A stretch of DNA of 33,242 nt from Dehalococcoidia bacterium. GTDB lineage: Bacteria; Chloroflexota; Dehalococcoidia; WHTO01. Of the stretch, positions 1-8,636 are shown one piece after another. Location: the NCBI GenBank assembly GCA_009377665.1, contig WHTO01000002.1, forward strand, positions 1-33,242, read 5' to 3'. Position numbers and translations under genes: made by a program. How positions within the stretch are numbered: the stretch's first letter is position 1; each line of letters starts with the position of its first letter. The notes under the pieces are model-generated. The model had not been told where the DNA came from. It saw nothing but the letters and a program-made list of their open reading frames with translations, and searched no databases.

Positions 1-111
1 GCCGCCCTCGACCGCTGGCTGCACATCTACAATCATCACCGTCGACACACAGCCATCGGAGGCTTCCCTCCCATCAGCCGTGTCACCAACCTCCCGGGAA
101 AGTACACCTAG
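1..111 (+). pseudogene. C-terminal fragment of IS481/IS3-like transposase (rve integrase core); 5' part lies outside the window
   Basis: Frame 1 reads AALDRWLHIYNHHRRHTAIGGFPPISRVTNLPGKYT*, a typical integrase-core C-terminus (YNxxRxHxAIGGxPP). Confidence 0.75.
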
Positions 112-500
112 AAGGCCGGCGACTCCGGTTACTATTGGCTTTGTCTTACCGCCAAACATCGATTCTCCTCATTGCGGCAGGGGCTCTGCCTCCTGGTTCT
201 CGCGTGTGTCTTACCTGCCTTCGCCTCCTTCCGGAGAAGGGCCAACTTCCAACTCTTGCCTGCAGGCTATGTGGGCGGCCTGCGGCCTGTGTACATACGG
301 CGTAGGTATCGAAGGAGCTTGTTACGCTTCTGCAAGGTGATCCTGCTTGGCGGGAGAGTCGGGTTAGGGGTGTGGTCGCCGGGGATCCTCCGAGTGACCG
401 TGCCTCGGCCTACCGGCGGGGCGCGAGGCGCGGAGGACGCCTGTGCTATCCAGCGAGACGAACGGTTTCGGCCGCGGCGAGTGTTGTCATGTGGGTGCGT

Positions 501-640
501 TCAATGCACCGTTCTGGCAATCTCCAGGCATTCGTCAGCGGTCATGAGCGTACAGGTTACGGCCATGCCGATGGCGTCCGGTAGGCGCCACGAGACCTGG
601 ACCGCAGGCTCGTCGTAGGTGCGTGTGAAGACCAGGGCGC
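501..640 (-). pseudogene. C-terminal remnant of an unrelated (possibly DUF4367-like) protein abutting the transposase fragment
   Basis: A different frame from the transposase reads VFGWSSAGALVFTRTYDEPAVQVSWRLPDAIGMAVTCTLMTADECLEIARTVH*, stop at 501-503. Confidence 0.35.
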
Positions 641-981
641 CGGCGGAGGACCAGCCAAACACCGTTGGCCGAGAGCTGCATGCCGCCCCACTGCAGGCGG
701 GCCAGCTCGGCGGCGATGCGTCGCGGTCCGAAACCGGGGAAGCCCAGCGCGAAGGCGACCACTCGCTGCTCTATCCACGGCGGCGTCTTGTTGGGCATGC
801 GTGGCTTGCGACGCTCGCGTGGGCGCAGCGCGTCCAAGCCCCACTGTTGGACCTTCTGGCGCCAACGGTAGTAGGTCGAGCGATGAACACCAAACTCGCG
901 GCAGGCCTGGGCTACGCCGACCTGCCCCGCATGGGCGAACAGGGCCACACGAAAGCGGTGAAGTACGTCATCATCAGACAT
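535..981 (-). pseudogene. Truncated IS481-like transposase, N-terminal HTH part only
   Basis: MSDDDVLHRFRVALFAHAGQVGVAQACREFGVHRSTYYRWRQKVQQWGLDALRPRERRKPRMPNKTPPWIEQRVVAFALGFPGFGPRRIAAELARLQWGGMQLSANGVWLVLRR is HTH transposase-like. The homology stops at about 630 and there is no DDE core. The ORF track extends to 1041; the start at 981 looks more natural. Confidence 0.7.
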
Positions 982-1092
982 TGGTGGAGGCAGTCCCTTC
1001 TCTCGTTTTGCACCAAGAGAAGTCTGCCTCCGCCAACCCACTCATCGTCACTCGTAGCCGACGATGTCTCCACAACTTCGAGACTGTTCAGT

Positions 1093-1425
1093 CTAGTGGG
1101 TGTGGCCGCCGGGGCCGTGGGAGTGGCCATGACCGTGGTCGTGGCCTCCGGCGCCTGCGGCCGGCGCGGGCGAAGGCGGCGACGACGACGACTCTGAGGA
1201 CGACCCGCCGTCGCTGGAGCCGGAACTCTCGGACCCGCCGTTGGCTGAGCCGCGGCTCTCGGTCTTGTAGAAGCCGGAGCCCTTGAAGACGATGGGTGGG
1301 GCTACGGGCATGCGGCGCGAGGTCTTCCCGCACTCGGGGCAGTCGTGCTGCGTAGGCGCGGAAAAGCTTTCGCGGCGCTCATAGTTGGCGCCGCACGAAG
1401 TACACCGATAGACATAAGTCGGCAC
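1093..1425 (-). CDS. FmdB-family zinc-ribbon protein
   Basis: MPTYVYRCTSCGANYERRESFSAPTQHDCPECGKTSRRMPVAPPIVFKGSGFYKTE: CxxC...CxxC ribbon and FKGSGFY motif, with a Ser/Gly/His-rich tail. Confidence 0.9.
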   Translation of the reverse strand: MPTYVYRCTSCGANYERRESFSAPTQHDCPECGKTSRRMPVAPPIVFKGSGFYKTESRGSANGGSESSGSSDGGSSSESSSSPPSPAPAAGAGGHDHGHGHSHGPGGHTH

Positions 1426-1631
1426 GTGGTCGACTCTCCTTACTCAAGACAATGTGCCAGAGGGCTAAGCAGATGATACGGTGCCGGAGCGGTTGGCCTC
1501 AATCCCGGGAGAGTCGGGTCTCCTGGCGTATCTAGAGTCGCTCCGACGGATAGGCCGCGGACGCTCGCGGGCCCTGGCCTGTGAACCTGCGTGCGCGGAT
1601 CAGCTGACATGTTGCTCGCGAATGCGCGGCG

Positions 1632-2693
1632 TTAGCCGAAGAGTGACTCGCCCCTGATCAGACGCAGGATGTCGAAGTAGCTGATGATCACAACCGCGCC
1701 CATCATCACGGCGAAGCCCACGAGGTGGACCAGCCCCTCCTTCTCAGGGGGCACGCGTTTACCGCCCCGCAGGTACTCGAGGAGGACGAAGGCGATGCGG
1801 CCACCGTCGAGCATCGGCAGGGGGAGGACGTTGATGATCGCCAGGTTGATGGAGAGCAGGGCGGCGAACTCGAACAATCTTATCCAGCCGGCCTGCTCCA
1901 CCACCTCGCCGGTGGCGTCGGCGATGCCAACCGGGCCGGCGAGGTCGGGTGCGCTGGTGCCACGGAACCAGCCCTCTATCTGCTTTTCAGCCAGGACCAG
2001 CGAGTCGATGGTGTACTCGACGGCGTGCGGTATCGATTCCCACGGCGGCTCGGAACGGGTCCGCGTGAAGGGATACTGACGGATGCTGATGCCGGTTGGT
2101 CCCTGTCCCTCGGGTGGTGACCAGCGGGATTGAACGTCGGTGGCCACGATCCCGCCGTCGCGCAGCACCTCGAACCCGACGCTATCGCCCAGGTTGACCT
2201 GGATGGCGCGGCTTAGCTCGTCGATGTTCTCGATCTCGCGGCCGGCGACGCTGACGATCACGTCCTCGGTTTCAAGGCCGGCCTCTTCAGCGGGGGAGCC
2301 GGGCGCGACATAAGTGACGGTTACGCCGCCGGTCCCAACCTCCTGGGGGATCGTGAAAGCGATGGCGAAGAGGAGAATGGGCAACAGGAGGTTCATGCCG
2401 GAGCCGGCGAAGAGGACGATCAGCCTCACCCAGCGCGGCTTGGCGGCGAGGCTGCGCGGGTCGCTGGGGTCCTCCTCGCCCAGGAGCCTGACAAAGCCGC
2501 CCAGGGGCAGCCAGTTGATGGTGTACTCCGTCTCGCCGAACTTCTTTCCCCAGGCTTTCGGGGGGTAGCCCAGGCCGGCCTCGAGGACCTTCACTCCCGC
2601 GAGCTTGGCGGTGATGAAGTGGCCCAGCTCGTGGACGACGATCAGGAAGACGAGGATGGCGACGAAGGGGACGATAGACTGCAGGACGCTCAT
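1632..2693 (-). CDS. rseP: RIP metalloprotease RseP (M50 site-2 protease with PDZ domain)
   Basis: HELGHF zinc motif, PDZ-like GSPAEEAGLETEDVIVSVAG, LPLPMLDGGR motif; ATGA overlap with dxr. Confidence 0.93.
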   Translation of the reverse strand: MSVLQSIVPFVAILVFLIVVHELGHFITAKLAGVKVLEAGLGYPPKAWGKKFGETEYTINWLPLGGFVRLLGEEDPSDPRSLAAKPRWVRLIVLFAGSGMNLLLPILLFAIAFTIPQEVGTGGVTVTYVAPGSPAEEAGLETEDVIVSVAGREIENIDELSRAIQVNLGDSVGFEVLRDGGIVATDVQSRWSPPEGQGPTGISIRQYPFTRTRSEPPWESIPHAVEYTIDSLVLAEKQIEGWFRGTSAPDLAGPVGIADATGEVVEQAGWIRLFEFAALLSINLAIINVLPLPMLDGGRIAFVLLEYLRGGKRVPPEKEGLVHLVGFAVMMGAVVIISYFDILRLIRGESLFG

Positions 2694-3829
2694 ACTCGGC
2701 TGGTCAGCGTTTCCTCGGCTGCCTTACGGGCCCACTCGTCCGCGGCGATTATCTGGTCGAGCGATGGGTCGGACACACTCTCGTGCTTTTCCAGCACCTG
2801 CTCCACTATCTGCGCGATGTCCACAAAGCTAATACGTCCGGCAAGGAAGTGGTGGACTGCTGTCTCGTCCGCCGCGGCCAGCGCCGCTGGGTACGTCCCC
2901 CCTCTGCGGCCCGCTTCGATCGCTATCCCGAGCAGGGGATAGCGATCGCGGTCGATGCGGCCGAAATGCAGGGCGCCCAGCGCGGCGAGGTCAAGCGCGG
3001 GCGTCTGGGGCGTCGTTGAGCGGTCCGGATAGGTCAGTGAAAGGAGGATCGGCAGCCGCATGTCAGGCACCCCGAGCTGGGCCTTGACCGAGCCGTCGGT
3101 GAATTCGACCAGCGAATGCACGATGCTTTCGCGATGCTGCACGACCTCGATCTGATCCAACGGCAGGTCGAAGAGCCAGCGGGCCTCGATCACCTCGAGG
3201 CCCTTGTTGAAGAGCGTGGCGCTGTCGACGGTGATCTTCGGGCCCATGTTCCAGGTCGGGTGAGCGAGAGCCTGGCCGGGCGTGACGTGTTGAAGCTGCT
3301 CGGGCGGCAGGTCGCGGAAAGCGCCGCCCGACGCCGTCAGGATAAGCTTGCCGATGCGGGCGTGGTCTTCCCCCCACAGGCACTGCCAGATGGCGCTGTG
3401 CTCGCTATCGATGGGGCGCAGGCTGGCGCCCGATTGCCGCGCCGCCTCGGTCAGGAGGGCGCCCGCCATGACCAGGGTTTCCTTGTTGGCCAGGGCCACG
3501 GGCTTTCCCGCGCGCAGGGCGGCAAGGGCGGGGGCGAGCCCGGCCTTGCCAGTCGTGGCGACGACGAGGATGTCGACGTCGGGGTGCACGGCGATCTCTT
3601 CGGGGGATGCCCGACGCGCTTCGGGGAAATGAAGACCAGACCGCTCGTCGAGGCTGATGAGCTTCGGCTCGAAGCGGTGGACCTGGCTGGAAAAGACGTC
3701 CCGGCTGCTGCGAGCGGAGATGGCGACGACGCGGAACCGCTCCGGGAAGGAGCTGATCACGTCGAGGGTTTGGCGCCCGATGGAGCCGGTGCTGCCGAGG
3801 ACGGCAACACCCGTCACTCCACGACCCAT
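2690..3829 (-). CDS. dxr: 1-deoxy-D-xylulose 5-phosphate reductoisomerase
   Basis: VLGSTGSIGRQTLDVI, ALANKETLVMAG, IDSEHSAIWQCL, TASGGAFRD, HPTWNMGPKITVDSATLFNKGLEVIEA. Confidence 0.97.
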   Translation of the reverse strand: MGRGVTGVAVLGSTGSIGRQTLDVISSFPERFRVVAISARSSRDVFSSQVHRFEPKLISLDERSGLHFPEARRASPEEIAVHPDVDILVVATTGKAGLAPALAALRAGKPVALANKETLVMAGALLTEAARQSGASLRPIDSEHSAIWQCLWGEDHARIGKLILTASGGAFRDLPPEQLQHVTPGQALAHPTWNMGPKITVDSATLFNKGLEVIEARWLFDLPLDQIEVVQHRESIVHSLVEFTDGSVKAQLGVPDMRLPILLSLTYPDRSTTPQTPALDLAALGALHFGRIDRDRYPLLGIAIEAGRRGGTYPAALAAADETAVHHFLAGRISFVDIAQIVEQVLEKHESVSDPSLDQIIAADEWARKAAEETLTSRV

Positions 3830-4641
3830 ATCAGCCAGTAGTATACCAGCGCGTTCGTAAACAGCAGTGAATCGAGGCGGTCGACCAGCCCACCGTGACC
3901 GGGGATCAGGGAGCTTGTGTCCTTGACTTTGAGGCTGCGCTTGATGACTGATTCGGCAAGATCCCCCGCGATCGCGAAGACGGGGAAGAGCAGCGCCAGC
4001 GGGATCACTTCGAGCGTCGAGAGGCCCGCGTCGAGCAGTGCGTTAAGGACGATCACGGTGGCGAAGCCGCCAACCACGGCCGCCGCCGTGCCCTCCCACG
4101 TCTTGCTGGGGCTGATCCTCGGCGCGAACGCCCGGCGTCCCACGGTCTTGCCCACGAAGTAGGCGAAGCTGTCGGTCGCGTAGGTCCCGAGCAGCACGAG
4201 GAGGACAAGGTCGCGCCCGCCCCCCTCGTCGCGCAGGAGGATGAAATGCGCGCCGAGGAAACCGGCATAGACGACGGCCGACAGGAATCCACCCCAGTCG
4301 GCTGCGCCGTCCTCGGTGTCGGAGGTCAGCACGAGCAGGCTCAATGACGCCAGCGACGCAGCCGCCATTGCGTAGACCAGCCAGTCGATGCCCTCGGTTG
4401 CGGCGATGGCCAGGGCTGCCGCGCCCAGTCCAGCGGCGAGCGCCACGGGTGTCCGCCATTCCTTGCGGGCCGCGTGGTAGAACTCGACAGCTGTCAGCGC
4501 CAGGACGCCGGCGACCACGACGTGAAAGGTCGGACCGCCGACCCAGACCACGAGCAGGACGATCGGTATCCCAACCGCGGCTACAGCCAGGCGTTGCGCA
4601 AGCACCCTCGGATTCTCACGGTCGTTCGTTGGACGCGCCAC
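3814..4641 (-). CDS. cdsA: Phosphatidate cytidylyltransferase
   Basis: Hydrophobic protein with C-terminal ISPSKTWEGTAAAVVGG and KRSLKVKDTSSLIPGHGGLVDRLDSLLF. Confidence 0.95.
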   Translation of the reverse strand: MARPTNDRENPRVLAQRLAVAAVGIPIVLLVVWVGGPTFHVVVAGVLALTAVEFYHAARKEWRTPVALAAGLGAAALAIAATEGIDWLVYAMAAASLASLSLLVLTSDTEDGAADWGGFLSAVVYAGFLGAHFILLRDEGGGRDLVLLVLLGTYATDSFAYFVGKTVGRRAFAPRISPSKTWEGTAAAVVGGFATVIVLNALLDAGLSTLEVIPLALLFPVFAIAGDLAESVIKRSLKVKDTSSLIPGHGGLVDRLDSLLFTNALVYYWLIWVVE

Positions 4642-4706
4642 GCCGTTCCCTACCCGTGCGGCTCCTCGAAGGGCCGTCGTGGTCCTGACCGGGTGGAGGC
4701 GCCTTT

Positions 4707-4744
4707 AATGTCCGAAGGATGCGGTAATGTCCGAAGGATGCGGT
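4707..4744. repeat. Perfect 19-bp tandem duplication AATGTCCGAAGGATGCGGT x2
   Basis: Direct reading: 4707-4725 and 4726-4744 are identical. Confidence 0.95.
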
Positions 4745-4913
4745 GGCAGCTGGTGGAAGCGCGACGCGGGTCGCTAAGGCCACGTAGCGAGACCTTGGTG
4801 GGGCTATCACTCCGTCAGCGGGCCTGCCCTCCCCACCTGGGACGCAGCGCAGGCCCGTGGAAGTTCTCTTCGGGCGCGGAGGCCTGCATCCCCCGTGCCG
4901 ACGGGACAGCGAA

Positions 4914-4938
4914 AGGGCGAGGCCGTAGCCTCGCCCTT
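4914..4938 (-). terminator. Hairpin downstream of the deacetylase gene (GGGCGAGGC..GCCTCGCCC)
   Basis: aagggcgaggccgtagcctcgccctt: 9-bp GC stem, 4-nt loop, short T run on the minus strand, about 30 nt past the stop at 4968. Confidence 0.7.
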
Positions 4939-4967
4939 CCACCAATGCCTGGCGCTTGCCGCCGAAA

Positions 4968-6983
4968 TTAGCTTCGTACGCTGGAGGCCCGCTGGAACTC
5001 GTATCCAGCGTCCTGGATCCCCTCGATCGTCTCCCTCAGGTAGCTGAGGTCGAAGAACGGGTGGAAGTAGAAGCTCGCCCAGGCGTCGCGCAACACCCTG
5101 TTGCGCGTGGCGTCGCGGACGAGCGCCTCCGGTAGCCGCGGCATGTAGGGTCCCTCGACCGGGTCCGGCCAGCCCGTCGGCTCGATGTTGTTCAGGTTCT
5201 CGGGCAACAGCTTGTTGCGGTAGACGTCGCGCTGGATGACGTAGGGAAAGAACTGACCGGCGAACTTGTCCGGCTCAGCCTGCGCCTGCGCCCGTTCTGC
5301 TCCGCCGTTGCCGCCACCGCCATTCCCGCCGCGTCCGGGAGTCCCGGCGCCGGCGCGGCCGGCGCCACCGGCAGCGCCCGCGTTGCGGTTGCCAATGCGC
5401 CGCTCACGCCGCCGCCGGCGGCCCTCCTCGGCCTGGCGCGTGGTGCCTGGCGTCGGGGCGTGCCGCTCCGCGACAAAGCTCTGATCCTGGAAGTACAGCA
5501 CACGATGGTACGTCCAGTCGAACATGCCACCCACGGCCAGGTAGTCGACCTCCGACATCCCGTAGTGGGGAGCCTCGAACGTGGTGGGCGTCCCCCAGCC
5601 GGCGCGCCTCAGTTCCCTGATGCCGTTGTTGAGCAAACCGCGCGCCCACTGTCGCGAGTCCTCGGGGACAGGGCCGTGGAAGGTCAGCGACAGGTCCGGG
5701 TTCTCCGTAACACGGAAGAACTCGAAGTCGTCGGCGCTAACCCCGGTGTAGGGATTGGGCACGTCCTGGTACTGGTGCGTCGTGCCGTGCATGATGACCT
5801 CACCGCCCCGGCCGCGCATGTAGTTGATCGCCGATTTCACGGTGGCGGCCCGGCTGATCGGTATGCGCTCCGCGACGCCCCCGTTCCAGGTCCCCAGCGG
5901 GTCGTTGTAGATCGGGATGGTAGCGATCGAGAACGGCGCGTTGCGGCCGCTCAGATAGTCGGCGCACGCCCTGAGCTGCGCCGGGTTCGAGATCGCGCTG
6001 ACATCCTCCAGGCGGACCAGCCCACGCCTCGTCTGAGCGTGGGTCACACCCACCATATCGAAGAGCACGTCGCTGAAGACCATGTAGCGGTCTTCCTCCG
6101 ACATGTACGAGAAGGGTGAGTCAGCCACGTACCAGAGACCGCCGTTCGGGCCGATCGCGTTGGCCGGCCTGCCGTGGATGATGTACGGGACCTCGTTGTT
6201 GTTCGCGTCGACCGACCAGGCCTTCACAGTGGCCTGTCCGGCGTTGATAACCCGGGTCACTCCAAGCTCGGCATCGAGCAAGCTCTTGGCGAACTCCGCG
6301 CCCTTGTAGCTCACGCGCGAGAACGTCGAGCCCGCGCCGGGGTGCAGACCCTCCCAGCGGAACCCGAACCGCTCCACGAAGGTCGCGTTGTCGGCGGAGA
6401 AGTCCGGGGTCCAGGCAATCTGCCACAGGTTGTACTTGAAGAAGACAAACGGCTTGCGTGTGGCCAGGATGTCATTCCTCAACGCGGTGGGAAGCTGGTT
6501 GTCGTACGTCTGGCCGAGGTAGAACGTGGCCGTGTACTGGCTCTGGTTCATCTCGCCGGCCGTGTACTCGGCGACCGTCTTGATCACGGTGTTGTTGGCA
6601 CGCGCTCCTGTGGGCAGGAATCGCCCGATCAGGTTTGCCAGCTGTTTGGCGTGCACGTTGCCGATCCAGGCGAATTCGCCTGTTCCGTCATAGAGCACGA
6701 GCGCCCGCTTGAAGCCGTTGCCGTTCGGCCCGCCGGCGCTCGCGTCGTCAGCCGCGAGGTCGAGCTCGCTGAAGTCCATGAGCCCGCCGGTCAGGCCCGA
6801 CGTCGCCATCGCGATGGGTACGCCGGCCGCGGCCGCACCGGCGCCCTTGATGAAGTCGCGGCGGCTGAACCACCCGCCCCGGCACATGATCGCCCGCTGC
6901 TTGTCGATGTTGTTCTTTTCGTCTTGTTCCATTCCTACCTGCCTTTGTGGGGAGTTTGTGTAGCCAGGGTCTTGAGCCGTCAT
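4968..6983 (-). CDS. Tat-exported DUF2334/NodB-like polysaccharide deacetylase
   Basis: SRRDFIKGAGAAAAGVPIAMA twin-arginine signal; VRLEDVSAISNPAQLRACADYL and EVIMHGTTHQYQDVPNPYTG resemble DUF2334/CE4 motifs; ATGA overlap with the upstream glycosyltransferase. Confidence 0.75.
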   Translation of the reverse strand: MTAQDPGYTNSPQRQVGMEQDEKNNIDKQRAIMCRGGWFSRRDFIKGAGAAAAGVPIAMATSGLTGGLMDFSELDLAADDASAGGPNGNGFKRALVLYDGTGEFAWIGNVHAKQLANLIGRFLPTGARANNTVIKTVAEYTAGEMNQSQYTATFYLGQTYDNQLPTALRNDILATRKPFVFFKYNLWQIAWTPDFSADNATFVERFGFRWEGLHPGAGSTFSRVSYKGAEFAKSLLDAELGVTRVINAGQATVKAWSVDANNNEVPYIIHGRPANAIGPNGGLWYVADSPFSYMSEEDRYMVFSDVLFDMVGVTHAQTRRGLVRLEDVSAISNPAQLRACADYLSGRNAPFSIATIPIYNDPLGTWNGGVAERIPISRAATVKSAINYMRGRGGEVIMHGTTHQYQDVPNPYTGVSADDFEFFRVTENPDLSLTFHGPVPEDSRQWARGLLNNGIRELRRAGWGTPTTFEAPHYGMSEVDYLAVGGMFDWTYHRVLYFQDQSFVAERHAPTPGTTRQAEEGRRRRRERRIGNRNAGAAGGAGRAGAGTPGRGGNGGGGNGGAERAQAQAEPDKFAGQFFPYVIQRDVYRNKLLPENLNNIEPTGWPDPVEGPYMPRLPEALVRDATRNRVLRDAWASFYFHPFFDLSYLRETIEGIQDAGYEFQRASSVRS

Positions 6984-8602
6984 CGGACGGCGAGTTCGCG
7001 TTTCTTAACCGTGCTTACGTCCACCAGCACCTCGCTGTCGTCGCGTCGGCTCCTACCAGAGGGCACCTCCTTGATTGCTGCCAGGGTCTGCCTCAACCGG
7101 CCCAGGTGGGCCTGGCCTCTCGCCATTAAGAGTTCGCCCGTAACCCGTGAGGGCCGGATGCTCGCTGCTTCGTAGTTGACCGCGGTCGTCACGTGCTCGC
7201 GCCGTGTGTGCCGCGGTAGAAAGTTGTCGGCTCGCAGGGGCAACAGTTGCCGCGACTCCTGGAGCCAGTACACCGTCGTGCGCGTCGCGAGATAGCGGTC
7301 GGGCTCAGCGTCGGCCCTCTCCAGGACGGCCACCTCATCGCCGGGGATCGGCGTCCGCGCCGTCTTCAACCAGCCGCCGCTACGCTGCAGCAGACGCCAG
7401 CCGGCCATGAAGGCAGCCGCCATCCAGATGTATCCGCCCGCCACGTAGAAGTGCGAGAGGAGCAACGCGCGCGGCAGGCGGGCCTGGCCGTCCTTGATCA
7501 GCGCCCACGCCGCAAGCGGCACCGTGCCGAGCCCCAGCACGTACCACGCCATCCATCTGCTCGGGTCCGCGACCGGACGGGGCATCCAGTCGGGGGCGAC
7601 AGGCGCCAGGACGCCAAGCATGAACGCCGTGAATGCGAAGATCGAGAAAAGGCCCAGCGGCACGACCAGCGCCGGCGCCAGCAGATAGTTCAGGATGTCC
7701 AGCTTTCTGAGAAACGGCATCCGGGCGCCCAGGACGGCGGGTATGTGCCGCCAGCAGGAAAGATGGCCGTGATACCAGCGCGAGCGCTGACGCAGCAGCC
7801 GTCTGACGGAAGAGACCGCCTGCTGATGAACCTTCGTCGTGTTGCAGTAGTGGTTGGTCCAGCCGCGCGTGGCCAGGCGCAGTCCGACGTCCAGGTCCTC
7901 GGTCAGGCAAGCGGTCCAGGGCAGCCCGCCCAGCGAGGTCAGAGCCGAGAGGCGGACAAACTGGCCGTTGCCGCCCAGGCTCGCGCTGCCCAGGGCCTCG
8001 TGCGCCTGCGAGAAGACCCAGTTGAAGGTCGTGAACTCCAGCTGCTGCCAGAGGGTCACGAGGTTGTCTTTCTGGTTCATCATCCGTACGCCCACCTGGA
8101 CACCGGCTGTTTCGGAGCGGTCGAAGTAGGGGGCGACGGCGGTGAGGAAGTTCGGCTCGACTTCGCAGTCGGCGTCCATGACGACGACGACGATGTTGTC
8201 GAGGCCATATATCTCCGGCAGCTCTGAGGTCAGGATCGCGTGATAGGCGTGGTTGAGGACGGCGCCCTTGCCCTTGCGTGCGACCGGCGCCTTGCGCGTC
8301 GAAAGCCGCACCTTGTCCGAATTGAAGCGCTCCACCACCGACGCTGTGTCATCGTCTGAACCGTCGTCGACGACGAACAGCAAGTAGTTGTCCCCCGGCA
8401 GGGTCAACAGCCGCCTGATCGTATTGCCGATGACAAGCTCCTCGTTGAGGGCCGGGATGACCAGGACGAAGAAGTAGGGCGACGTGTCCTCCCGTTCGCG
8501 CGGCACGCGAGCGAACAGCGAGGCCGCGAACATCAGGTAGCCCCACGCGATCATGTAGATCGGCACGGCTGCCAGGATGGCGAAGGTCGCCTCGAAACTC
8601 AT
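6980..8602 (-). CDS. Processive family-2 glycosyltransferase (cellulose synthase/PgaC-like), membrane
   Basis: VIPALNEE, VVDDGSDDDT, VMDADCEVEPNF, LTEDLDVGLRL, RQRSRWYHGH (D, DxD, TED, QxxRW motifs) plus transmembrane segments. Confidence 0.9.
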   Translation of the reverse strand: MSFEATFAILAAVPIYMIAWGYLMFAASLFARVPREREDTSPYFFVLVIPALNEELVIGNTIRRLLTLPGDNYLLFVVDDGSDDDTASVVERFNSDKVRLSTRKAPVARKGKGAVLNHAYHAILTSELPEIYGLDNIVVVVMDADCEVEPNFLTAVAPYFDRSETAGVQVGVRMMNQKDNLVTLWQQLEFTTFNWVFSQAHEALGSASLGGNGQFVRLSALTSLGGLPWTACLTEDLDVGLRLATRGWTNHYCNTTKVHQQAVSSVRRLLRQRSRWYHGHLSCWRHIPAVLGARMPFLRKLDILNYLLAPALVVPLGLFSIFAFTAFMLGVLAPVAPDWMPRPVADPSRWMAWYVLGLGTVPLAAWALIKDGQARLPRALLLSHFYVAGGYIWMAAAFMAGWRLLQRSGGWLKTARTPIPGDEVAVLERADAEPDRYLATRTTVYWLQESRQLLPLRADNFLPRHTRREHVTTAVNYEAASIRPSRVTGELLMARGQAHLGRLRQTLAAIKEVPSGRSRRDDSEVLVDVSTVKKRELAVR

Positions 8603-8636
8603 CGCCCGGCGATCACCCGGTCATGGCCTGTGGGGA

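Noticed and set aside
1-1041. One intact IS element spanning both transposase fragments
   Set aside because: The C-terminal fragment is on + and continues to the left of the window, while the N-terminal fragment is on -; they cannot be parts of one uninterrupted element.
4745-4800. T-box-like string GGTGGAAGCGCGACGCGG on the plus strand
   Set aside because: Lacks the conserved GGTGGNACCGCG core, and no sense-strand gene (aminoacyl-tRNA synthetase or amino-acid gene) follows on that strand.
6174-8227. Long plus-strand ORFs 6174..7175 and 7247..8227
   Set aside because: Antisense to the deacetylase and GT2 genes with no family motif; GC-codon shadow ORFs.
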